From Bacillota bacterium (GTDB lineage: Bacteria; Bacillota; Clostridia; Christensenellales; CAG-138), in NCBI GenBank assembly GCA_023426265.1, contig JAFABA010000224.1:1-25446 (forward strand): a stretch of 25,446 nucleotides of DNA. Reading direction: 5' to 3'. Under the pieces are notes generated by a model. That model was not told the DNA's origin and searched no databases. It was given only the letters and a program-made list of their open reading frames with translations. Below are positions 15,794 through 22,343 of the stretch, piece by piece (position 1 is the stretch's first letter; each line of letters begins with the position of its first letter). A program made the translations under genes and the position numbers.

Positions 15794-16792
15794 ATGTCAC
15801 TGATGGATGGGATCAAGGCAAAGGCCAAAAGCGCCAAAAAGCACATCGTGCTGCCTGAAGGAACAGAGGAACGTACCATACAGGCGTCCGCCATTATCGT
15901 ACGGGAGGGCATCGCGGAGGTAACGCTGCTCGGGAAGGAAACGAATATCCGCGCTGCGGCGGACAAGCTTCAGGTATCGCTTAACGGCGTAAACATGCTG
16001 GACCCTGAAACCTCGCCGGACCTTCCGGACTATATAGAGAAATTCTACGAGCTTCGCAAAGCCAAGGGCGTCACACACGAACAGGCGGAGCGCACCATGC
16101 GGGACCCCATGTTCTTCGCGGCCATGATGGTAAAGGAACAGAAAGCGGACGGCATGGTGGCCGGCGCGCTTTGCACCACAGGGGATACGTTACGTCCCGG
16201 GCTTCAGATCGTTAAAATGGCAAAAGGCATTTCTGTTGTATCCAGCTGCTTTATCATGGAAGTTCCGGATAAATCCTACGGTGATAACGGTATTTTAATA
16301 TTTGCGGATTGCGCCGTCAACCCCAACCCCACGGCGGAACAGTTGGCTGCCATCGCCATATCTTCCGCTGCCACCGGCAAAGCGCTCTGCTCCATGGAGC
16401 CCCGCGTCGCCATGCTTTCCTTCTCCACCAAAGGAAGCGCAAAGCATGAACTGGTGGATAAGGTATCAGAAGCCACCCGCCTGGTACGTGAGCTTGCGCC
16501 CGCACTCAATGTGGACGGCGAGCTGCAGGCGGACGCCGCGCTTGTAGAAAAGGTCGGGCAGTTGAAGTCCCCCGGAAGCCCTGTTGCTGGGAAAGCGAAC
16601 GTGCTCGTGTTCCCGGACCTTCAGGCGGGCAACATCGGCTACAAGCTGGTGCAGCGCCTTGCGGGTGCGGAGGCCATAGGCCCTGTCTGCCAGGGCTTCG
16701 CGCGCCCCATCAACGATCTTTCCCGCGGCTGCAGCGTGGACGATATCGTAAGTGTCGTTGCAATCACGGCTGTTCAGGCGCAGGATCTATAA
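15794..16792 (+). CDS. pta: Phosphate acetyltransferase
   Basis: A 332-residue PTA/PTB-family enzyme, the short cytosolic form without the N-terminal regulatory domain. It exchanges CoA and phosphate between acetyl-CoA and acetyl phosphate. Family blocks are HIVLPEGTEERTIQA near the N terminus, DGMVAGALCTTGDTLRPGLQI in the middle, CAVNPNPTAEQLAAIAI, and the C-terminal VFPDLQAGNIGYKLVQRLAGAEAIGP...GFARPINDLSRGC, which lies at the active site. ATG 15794 follows a GGAAGGAG site. ackA begins ten bases after the stop, so the two make a single acetate-and-ATP-producing operon from the promoter at 15692-15700. This is the typical fermentative Clostridia arrangement. Confidence 0.96.
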   Translation: MSLMDGIKAKAKSAKKHIVLPEGTEERTIQASAIIVREGIAEVTLLGKETNIRAAADKLQVSLNGVNMLDPETSPDLPDYIEKFYELRKAKGVTHEQAERTMRDPMFFAAMMVKEQKADGMVAGALCTTGDTLRPGLQIVKMAKGISVVSSCFIMEVPDKSYGDNGILIFADCAVNPNPTAEQLAAIAISSAATGKALCSMEPRVAMLSFSTKGSAKHELVDKVSEATRLVRELAPALNVDGELQADAALVEKVGQLKSPGSPVAGKANVLVFPDLQAGNIGYKLVQRLAGAEAIGPVCQGFARPINDLSRGCSVDDIVSVVAITAVQAQDL

Positions 16793-16802
16793 GGAGGATT
16801 AC

Positions 16803-18008
16803 ATGAATATTCTGGTTATCAACGCAGGCAGCAGTTCGCTAAAGTATCAGCTGATCAATGTTGTCAATGGCAACGTCGTCGCCAAGGGCATCTGCGAACG
16901 CATCGGCATGCCCGAGTCCAAACTCACCTACAAGCCCACCGGCGGCGAGGCCCAAGTGATCAAAAAGGATATGAAGGACCATACCGACGCCATGCAGATG
17001 GTAATGGACGCGCTCATTGACATTAAGGTCGGCGTGCTCAAGAGCACCAAGGAAATTGCGGCGGTTGGCCACCGGCTGGTGCACGGCGGGGAAAAGTTCA
17101 CAAAGCCCGCGTTAATTACCGATGAAATGCTCGACGTCCTCGAAGAGTTGACTGAGCTTGCGCCCCTTCATAACCCGGCGAATCTGATGGGCATCAGAGC
17201 TTGCAAGGCGCTGATGAAAGACACCCCGATGGTTGGCGTGTTCGATACCTCCTTCCATCAGACCATGCCGGAAAAGGCGTATCTCTACGGCCTGCCCTAC
17301 GAGGCCTATCAGGATATGAAGATTCGCCGCTACGGCTTCCACGGCACTTCTCATAAATACGTTGCCCAGCAAGCCATTGAAAAATTGGGCAAGCCCGCTG
17401 AGGAGACCAAAATTATCACCTGCCACCTGGGCAACGGCTCGAGCATCGCGGCGGTAAAGGGCGGCAAGAGCGTGGATACCTCCATGGGCTTCACGCCGCT
17501 TGAAGGCGTTCCCATGGGCACCCGCTGCGGCGATATCGATCCCGCCATCGTGCTCTACTTGATGGAACAAAAGGGCTGGGACGCCGCAAAGGTCAATTCC
17601 TACCTGAACAAGGAAAGCGGCATGCAGGGGCTTTCGGGCGTTTCTTCGGATTTCCGCGACCTGTGGGATGCGGAAGGGGCCGGAAACGCGCGCGCAAAGG
17701 CGGCGCTTGAAGTGTTCTGCTATAGGGTCAAGAAGTACATCGGCGCCTATGCCGCGGCGATGAACGGCGTTGACGCCATCGTGTTTACCGCGGGCGTGGG
17801 CGAAAACGACCGCCCGGTACGCGAATGGGTGCTCTCGGATATGGAATATCTGGGCGTGGAGTTCGACCGTGAAATCAACAACACCATCCCGCGCGGACAG
17901 GAAGGCGAGCTTTCCAAACCCACAAGCCGCGTCAAGGTCTACCTGATCCCCACCGACGAGGAAATGGCAATCGCGCGCGAAACCGCTTTGCTTGCAAATA
18001 TTCGCTGA
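16803..18008 (+). CDS. ackA: Acetate kinase
   Basis: A 401-residue acetate kinase that makes ATP and acetate from acetyl phosphate and ADP. Signature 1 is at the N terminus (ILVINAGSSSLKYQ) and signature 2 is in the middle (YGFHGTSHKYVA). HLGNGSSIAAVKGGKSVDTSMGFTPLEG and TRCGDIDP form the nucleotide and substrate site, and VFTAGVGEND is the late adenosine loop. Full length. AGGAGG lies six bases before ATG 16803; the stop is TGA at 18006. No convincing T-tailed terminator follows; instead there is a run of inverted repeats before the SCIFF gene. Confidence 0.97.
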   Translation: MNILVINAGSSSLKYQLINVVNGNVVAKGICERIGMPESKLTYKPTGGEAQVIKKDMKDHTDAMQMVMDALIDIKVGVLKSTKEIAAVGHRLVHGGEKFTKPALITDEMLDVLEELTELAPLHNPANLMGIRACKALMKDTPMVGVFDTSFHQTMPEKAYLYGLPYEAYQDMKIRRYGFHGTSHKYVAQQAIEKLGKPAEETKIITCHLGNGSSIAAVKGGKSVDTSMGFTPLEGVPMGTRCGDIDPAIVLYLMEQKGWDAAKVNSYLNKESGMQGLSGVSSDFRDLWDAEGAGNARAKAALEVFCYRVKKYIGAYAAAMNGVDAIVFTAGVGENDRPVREWVLSDMEYLGVEFDREINNTIPRGQEGELSKPTSRVKVYLIPTDEEMAIARETALLANIR

Positions 18009-18031
18009 TTTCGTTTTATATTCTCGGTGGA

Positions 18032-18124
18032 CCGTGGACAGATATTTATCCATGGCTAAGGTGGCCAAAGCCGAGGCTTTGACATGGCTCCTTATTGAAA
18101 TGTCGAAACCCCAAGGATTTTCGA
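18032..18124 (+). repeat. Three consecutive short hairpins between ackA and the SCIFF gene
   Basis: This gene-free stretch holds CCGTGGA/TCCATGG (18032-18038 with 18049-18055, one G·U pair), CAAAGCC/GGCTTTG (18066-18072 with 18075-18081, tight loop), and TCGAAA/TTTCGA (18103-18108 with 18119-18124). None is followed by a T-run. It could be a structured 3' end of the pta-ackA mRNA or a small RNA. No known riboswitch consensus is recognised. Confidence 0.4.
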
Positions 18125-18144
18125 TGAAGGAGAATAGTATCTGT

Positions 18145-18180
18145 TAATCCGCTTTATAGGAATAAATTCAAAGCGGATTA
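18145..18180. promoter_or_regulatory. Perfect 11-bp inverted repeat just upstream of the SCIFF promoter (operator candidate)
   Basis: TAATCCGCTTT (18145-18155) and AAAGCGGATTA (18170-18180) are perfect inverted copies with a 14-base gap. The right arm abuts the expected -35 position of the SCIFF promoter. A dimeric repressor or activator site is the simplest reading; a transcript hairpin is the alternative, but there is no T-run. Confidence 0.5.
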
Positions 18181-18201
18181 GTATTACGCGCGGCGCATTT
18201 A

Positions 18202-18210
18202 TGTTATAAT
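18202..18210 (+). promoter_or_regulatory. Extended -10 promoter of the SCIFF gene
   Basis: TGTTATAAT (18202-18210) is a perfect TGnTATAAT extended -10. The -35 position (around 18182-18187, TATTAC) is poor. It predicts transcription about 20 nt before the SCIFF ATG. Confidence 0.65.
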
Positions 18211-18236
18211 GGTACAAACAAAATCGGAGGGACCTT

Positions 18237-18380
18237 ATGAAGCATATTAAGACCATCCAGCAGCCCTGCATCAAGGCGGGCGCGCATACCGGCTGCGGCG
18301 AGTGCCAGGCAAGCTGCCAATCCGCCTGCAAAACCAGCTGCACCGTTGCCAACCAGTCCTGCCAGAAGGAAAAGAAATAA
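18237..18380 (+). CDS. scfA: SCIFF ranthipeptide precursor (six cysteines in forty-five residues)
   Basis: A 47-residue peptide, too short for most gene finders. The core GCGECQASCQSACKTSCTVANQSC matches the near-invariant SCIFF family (TIGR03973), and MKHIKT is the standard leader start. SCIFF is a radical SAM-modified peptide in which cysteines are joined to backbone carbons as thioethers; its cellular role in Clostridia is unknown, although quorum-type signalling has been proposed. Cysteines lie at 11, 20, 23, 27, 31, 35 and 42; the one at 11 is extra to the usual six. GGAGGG five bases before ATG 18237 is a strong ribosome-binding site. The maturase gene follows 227 bases later, beyond an intrinsic terminator, so the precursor is likely expressed in excess of the enzyme. 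Confidence 0.96.
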   Translation: MKHIKTIQQPCIKAGAHTGCGECQASCQSACKTSCTVANQSCQKEKK

Positions 18381-18412
18381 GTTAATTCCATAATTAAACA
18401 AGGGGCGGGCGC

Positions 18413-18475
18413 ATGAATCATTTTCAATGCATCATGCAAGGATGTTTCGCCCACGGCGAAACCCCGGGGTTCTAA
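18413..18475 (+). CDS. Possible 20-residue micro-ORF between SCIFF and its maturase
   Basis: ATG 18413 opens a 20-codon frame (MNHFQCIMQG, then CFAHGETPGF) ending in TAA at 18473-18475, with AGGGG seven bases upstream. Its stop codon overlaps the first base pairs of the terminator stem at 18474-18499, and its body contains a strong hairpin (18444-18462). The layout resembles a leader-peptide attenuator, but the frame is short and may be chance. It is not similar to SCIFF. Confidence 0.25.
   Translation: MNHFQCIMQGCFAHGETPGF
18444..18462 (+). promoter_or_regulatory. GC-rich hairpin upstream of the SCIFF/maturase terminator
   Basis: GTTTCGCC (18444-18451) and GGCGAAAC (18455-18462) form a perfect 8-bp stem with a CAC loop. 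The 10-base palindrome ACCCCGGGGT (18461-18470) adjoins it. It has no T-run and could pause polymerase, stabilise the SCIFF mRNA 3' end or compete with the terminator. Confidence 0.5.
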
Positions 18476-18499
18476 AAAGGCGTCACCGGCGCCTTTTTT
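18474..18499 (+). terminator. Intrinsic terminator between the SCIFF gene and its maturase
   Basis: AAAAAGGCG (18474-18482) pairs with CGCCTTTTT (18490-18498) around a 7-base loop, ending in six T residues. The stem is nine base pairs. It should stop most SCIFF transcripts and allow limited readthrough to the maturase. Confidence 0.85.
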
Positions 18500-18607
18500 G
18501 CCTCTTTGGGGCACCGAACCCGCTGCCGCGGCGCGCATTCGAATCTGTATGCATCGATGTACGCTGCGACAGCCCCAAATTCCGTTTCAGGAAGAGGAGT
18601 ATCGTCT

Positions 18608-19951
18608 TTGATTCACGCGTTTTCGTTTATTGACCCGCGGGACAACGCGGAGCAGTATTTTATTTTGGATGTGGAGAGCGGCGCGGTGCACATGGTTGAT
18701 CACGCCGCGTACTTGGTTGCAGCAGCGCTTGAGCAGGGCAATGATGTCGCTTCGATCGACCTTCCCAGAGAAGAAGGGGAAGAGATCTTAGCTGAGTTTG
18801 CGGAGCTAAGCATTGCGGGCATGTTCGATTCACAGGAGCAGCAGCCTCCCGCCACACAGGAGACGACGCAGGTCGTAAAGGCCATGTGCCTGCATATTGC
18901 GCATGACTGCAACCTCCGGTGCAAATACTGTTTTGCCTCTACCGGGGAATTCCACGGCGCGCGCATGTTAATGCCATTTTCCACCGCCAAGGCTGCGCTG
19001 GATTTTCTGATTGCGCGTTCCGGTAAAAGAAAGCATCTGGAAGTCGATCTTTTTGGCGGCGAGCCGCTGATGAACTTCGACGTCGTCAAAGAGACCGTCG
19101 CCTACGGCAGGGAGCTTGAAAAGAAGCACGGCAAGGTGATCCGCTTCACGATGACCACCAACGGCCTGGCTCTTACCGAGGATAAAATAGAATATCTCAA
19201 CCGTGAGATGCATAATGTCGTGTTGAGTCTGGATGGCCGCCGTGAAATCCACGACGCGTTGCGCCCCACCGTGAACGGCAAGGGCTCGTATGACGCGATA
19301 CTCCCCAAATTGAAAGCGTTCGTTGCGGCGCGCGGCGAAAAAGAGCATTATGTGCGCGGCACGTTTACCAACCTGAACCTGGATTTCGTGGAAGACGTGA
19401 AGGCGCTCTACGAAGAAGGTTTCCGGCAGATTTCCATAGAACCGGTCGTGCTTGCAAAAGAAAGCCCGTACGCCATAACAAAAGAGCATTTGCCGCGTAT
19501 TATGGAAGAGTACGACAAGCTGGCAAAATATCTGATGAACAGCCGCAGGGAGGGGAAGTGGTTCAACTTCTTCCACTTCATGCTGGATATGGACAACGGC
19601 CCCTGCCTGAAAAAGCGCATTACCGGCTGCGGGGCGGGCACGGAATACGTTGCCGTGACGCCGGACGGGGACATTTACCCCTGCCACCAGTTTGTGGGGG
19701 AAGAAGCGTTCAAAATGGGGAACGTATTGGACGATTCCTTTGACGCAAGCATGCAAAAGCCTTTTCAGAACTGCAACGTGCGAACAAAACCCGCATGCAT
19801 GCAATGCTGGGCAAAATACTTCTGCAGCGGCGGCTGCGCGGCCAACGCATGGAAATATCAGGGTAATATTTCCGTTCCGGATGAGATCGCCTGCGCGCTG
19901 GAGCGCAAACGGACCGAATGCGCAATAGGCGTTCATTCCTTGGAGCGGTAA
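18608..19951 (+). CDS. scfB: SCIFF radical SAM maturase (thioether-forming, SPASM domain)
   Basis: A 447-residue radical SAM enzyme (TIGR03974 family) that installs the thioether cross-links in SCIFF. The N-terminal part (1 to about 85; YFILDVESGAVHMVDHAAY) is the peptide-recognition (RRE-like) region. The SAM-binding cluster is Cys101, Cys105 and Cys108 (HDCNLRCKYCFAS), followed by FGGEPLMNF. The C-terminal SPASM domain carries many cysteines that bind two auxiliary iron-sulfur clusters (GCGAG...DIYPCHQF, then CNVRTKPACMQCWAKYFCSGGC). Start is TTG 18608, with AGGAAGAGGAG about eight bases upstream and the conserved MIH opening; an ATG at 18506 would add an unrelated basic extension and was rejected. 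No terminator is seen before the next gene, which starts 14 bases after the stop. Confidence 0.96.
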   Translation: MIHAFSFIDPRDNAEQYFILDVESGAVHMVDHAAYLVAAALEQGNDVASIDLPREEGEEILAEFAELSIAGMFDSQEQQPPATQETTQVVKAMCLHIAHDCNLRCKYCFASTGEFHGARMLMPFSTAKAALDFLIARSGKRKHLEVDLFGGEPLMNFDVVKETVAYGRELEKKHGKVIRFTMTTNGLALTEDKIEYLNREMHNVVLSLDGRREIHDALRPTVNGKGSYDAILPKLKAFVAARGEKEHYVRGTFTNLNLDFVEDVKALYEEGFRQISIEPVVLAKESPYAITKEHLPRIMEEYDKLAKYLMNSRREGKWFNFFHFMLDMDNGPCLKKRITGCGAGTEYVAVTPDGDIYPCHQFVGEEAFKMGNVLDDSFDASMQKPFQNCNVRTKPACMQCWAKYFCSGGCAANAWKYQGNISVPDEIACALERKRTECAIGVHSLER

Positions 19952-19965
19952 CTCAGGAGGTTCCC

Positions 19966-20892
19966 ATGAAGACGATCGGGCGGATATTCTCCATTCTGCT
20001 TGCCTGTCTTTTCCTGTTCGGATGTGCGAAAGGGGAAGCCTACAGCGGCGGACCATCCGCCCAACTGGCTGCGCCAAACGTGCAGCGGCTGTTTGTTCCT
20101 TTTACGCCGGCCCCTGAACAGCCCACCGCATCTCCCCGCAACCCGCCAACGCCTACCCCTTCGCCCATCCCCACGCCCACCGTTACGCCACCCCCCACTA
20201 TAGTGCCGGAACCGGCTCATTCCCTGACAGCGGAGGATGTAAAACGCCTTGCCCCGACGACAAGCATGACGTTTGAAGAGTTGGTGGGGGACAACGGCGT
20301 GTACGAATCGCCCAAGGCGTATCCGGTTCCCGGCACGTTCCGCATCATAATCGACGTCTACCATCAGGTCGTGCTGGTATACAAGCGCGATAAAAAAGGC
20401 GCGTATACAGTGCCCGTCCGCTTCATGGTCTGCTCCACGGGCGCGCAAAAAACGCCTACACCGAGAGGAACGTTTGCTTCCGGCAGCCATAAGGTGCGGT
20501 TCGGCCTGTTCGTAAACGATGGCGTCTACGGCCAGTATTGGACGCAGATCACAAAGAAAATCTATTTCCACTCCCTTCTTTACACCGAGAAGGATGCGAA
20601 CTATTATACGTCCTCCTACGGCAAGCTGGGTCAGCGCGCCTCGCACGGGTGCGTACGCCTCCTGGTGCCGGACGCGCGCTGGATCTACTACCACATTGCG
20701 CCGGGTACGGAAGTGGAAATCCGCAGGGGATCAAAAGAGGATATCGAAACCGCGTTCATTAAAGAAAACCTCACCCGTCCGAAGCCCCCGAAAAACCGTC
20801 CAAAGCTTAAACCGGGGAATATACCGGATACGGACAATTGGAGCAGCGTAACCTATTTGGGTAATTATGCGCGCGTTGTTGCCGCCAGATAA
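19966..20892 (+). CDS. L,D-transpeptidase (YkuD domain) lipoprotein with Pro/Thr-rich spacer
   Basis: A 308-residue lipoprotein (FLFGC, lipidated Cys20) with a Pro/Thr-rich stalk (about 45-82; PTPTPSPIPTPTVTPPP) and a YkuD catalytic domain (about 122-258). The catalytic motif is SHGCVRL, with His227 and Cys229; the earlier block TPTPRGTFASG and IYFHSLLY are typical. L,D-transpeptidases make 3-3 (mDap-mDap) cross-links in peptidoglycan or attach proteins to it, and resist most beta-lactams. The stalk probably spans the wall matrix. AGGAGG lies six bases before ATG 19966. It follows the SCIFF maturase closely, so the two may be co-transcribed, though no functional link is obvious. A promoter for secD follows it. 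Confidence 0.93.
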   Translation: MKTIGRIFSILLACLFLFGCAKGEAYSGGPSAQLAAPNVQRLFVPFTPAPEQPTASPRNPPTPTPSPIPTPTVTPPPTIVPEPAHSLTAEDVKRLAPTTSMTFEELVGDNGVYESPKAYPVPGTFRIIIDVYHQVVLVYKRDKKGAYTVPVRFMVCSTGAQKTPTPRGTFASGSHKVRFGLFVNDGVYGQYWTQITKKIYFHSLLYTEKDANYYTSSYGKLGQRASHGCVRLLVPDARWIYYHIAPGTEVEIRRGSKEDIETAFIKENLTRPKPPKNRPKLKPGNIPDTDNWSSVTYLGNYARVVAAR

Positions 20893-20915
20893 TTGTGGCG
20901 CGTTTGTGGCCGCTC

Positions 20916-20944
20916 TTGAAACCGCGCATGCGTTATGACATAAT
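20916..20944 (+). promoter_or_regulatory. Candidate sigma-A promoter for secD-secF
   Basis: TTGAAA (20916-20921), 17-bp spacer, CATAAT (20939-20944). It lies 24 bases after the L,D-transpeptidase stop, and leaves a leader of about 90 nt that includes a short hairpin (around 21003-21024) before the secD ribosome-binding site. Confidence 0.65.
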
Positions 20945-21043
20945 AGGTACGTTGCCCGGAGAACACCCCAAAAGCGTTCTTTAAGGGCGCGGACAGGCAG
21001 TTCCAATGCATGCGTTCTGCATGGGAAAAAGGAGGAATGCGTA

Positions 21044-22330
21044 GTGAGTGTACGCAAGGTTGTTTCTCTTATCATCATTGTTTTGCTCACGTTGGCCATC
21101 GGGTATATCGGGTTTTTCGGCATCGCATGGGATATCTATGAGGTACGGCCGTTCGTGGAACAGGTTCCCAAAGGGCTGGACCTTGCGGGTGGCATATCCC
21201 TGTTCTTTGAGGGCACTGAAGCTGCAGCAAGCGATATGGATACGGTGGCGGATATCGCGCGCAAGCGCCTGGAAGGCGCAGGCTACGCGGACTCTTCCGT
21301 GATGCGCGTAGGGGAAAACGCCATCCGCGCGGATATTCCCATCAGCGGGAATCAGGCAAACGCCTCCTATCTTTCACAGTATATTTCCGAGCCGACCAAG
21401 CTCGAATATAAGGACCCGGAGGGCAACATCATATTCAACAACTCCGGCGTCAAACGCGCGTTTGTCCAGGTCAATCAGCAGAATCAACAGACGACGTATA
21501 CTGCGGGAACCGCCTACGTGGTGGGTTTCTCGCTCAAGCCGGAAGCCGTGAACGCATTGAAGGAAGCGGCAGAGCAGAATGTCGGCAAGCAGTTCAGCGT
21601 GGAGCTCAACGGCCAGGTAATCGCACAGCCGTATGCCGACCCCGCGACCACCGGCAGCGAAGTGTATTTCAATAACGGATCTTTGACAGCGGAAAGCGCC
21701 AGCCTGCTTGTGCATCAGTTCAACAGCGGGATGCTGCCTGTGAGCATTACCCTTGCAAAGGTCGCAAATATCGGCGCGACGCTTGGCGCCGCCGCCGCGC
21801 AGACCATCACGGCTGTGCTTGGCGCGGTATTGGCGCTTGCATTCGTGTTCTTCGTCGTGCGGTACCGCCTGGCCGGTCTGGTCGCGGACCTCTCGCTGCT
21901 GATATTCGTGCTTGTATATTTGATGAGCCTTGCCACCATTCCCGGCATCCGCCTCAACCTGCCGGGCGCTGCAGGTATTTTGCTCTCCCTTGCGCTTGCG
22001 GCAGTCTCGGACAACCTGCTGTTTGCGCGACTGAGAAAGGAAATATTGCTGGGCAAGACGGTGCGCACGGCGGCAAAATCCGGTTTTCCGGAAGCGATTA
22101 AGCCCATTCTCCATATGCATGTTGCCGTATTGCTGCTAGCACTCACGCTGCTCATTGCGGGCGGCAACCCGGTACAGAATTTTGCGGGCGTACTTGCGGT
22201 GGGCGCGGTATACAGCTTTTTGCATGCGCTCATCACGCGCGGGATGTTTGGCCTGCTGATGGGTTTTCCGGTAGGAAATAAAAAGCTGTATGTATCCCGC
22301 CGGGCGGTTGCCGGCAAAGTTGCCCAGTAA
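21044..22330 (+). CDS. secD: SecD-like protein-export membrane subunit lacking the conserved transmembrane Asp
   Basis: A 428-residue SecD homologue: one N-terminal span (about 5-27), the GLDLAGG motif (44-50), an extracytoplasmic P1-type domain, and about five C-terminal spans (240-415). SecDF uses the proton or sodium gradient to pull proteins out of SecYEG. Aligned by eye without gaps between LPGxAG (307-312) and FxR (327-329), the segment that reads VDANVLIFER in E. coli reads AVSDNLLFAR here. The essential Asp519 position is Val321, and an Asp is two places later (Asp323). The second conserved block (DANLTTLI-type) reads HMHVAVLL. GTG 21044 is preceded by GGAGG. The N-terminal half is family-typical, so the gene looks intact rather than decayed. 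Confidence 0.88.
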   Translation: MSVRKVVSLIIIVLLTLAIGYIGFFGIAWDIYEVRPFVEQVPKGLDLAGGISLFFEGTEAAASDMDTVADIARKRLEGAGYADSSVMRVGENAIRADIPISGNQANASYLSQYISEPTKLEYKDPEGNIIFNNSGVKRAFVQVNQQNQQTTYTAGTAYVVGFSLKPEAVNALKEAAEQNVGKQFSVELNGQVIAQPYADPATTGSEVYFNNGSLTAESASLLVHQFNSGMLPVSITLAKVANIGATLGAAAAQTITAVLGAVLALAFVFFVVRYRLAGLVADLSLLIFVLVYLMSLATIPGIRLNLPGAAGILLSLALAAVSDNLLFARLRKEILLGKTVRTAAKSGFPEAIKPILHMHVAVLLLALTLLIAGGNPVQNFAGVLAVGAVYSFLHALITRGMFGLLMGFPVGNKKLYVSRRAVAGKVAQ

Positions 22331-22343
22331 GGAGGAAACGCAA

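Noticed and set aside
17112..18068. A 318-codon minus-strand frame across ackA
   Set aside because: It is antisense to acetate kinase signatures; its length is explained by GC-rich codon positions.
18506..18607. In-frame N-terminal extension of the SCIFF maturase from ATG 18506
   Set aside because: The extension is basic and unlike the family; TTG 18608 has a strong ribosome-binding site and gives the usual MIH start.
18968..20077. A 369-codon minus-strand frame across the SCIFF maturase
   Set aside because: It is antisense to clear radical SAM/SPASM motifs and shows no family features or ribosome-binding site of its own.
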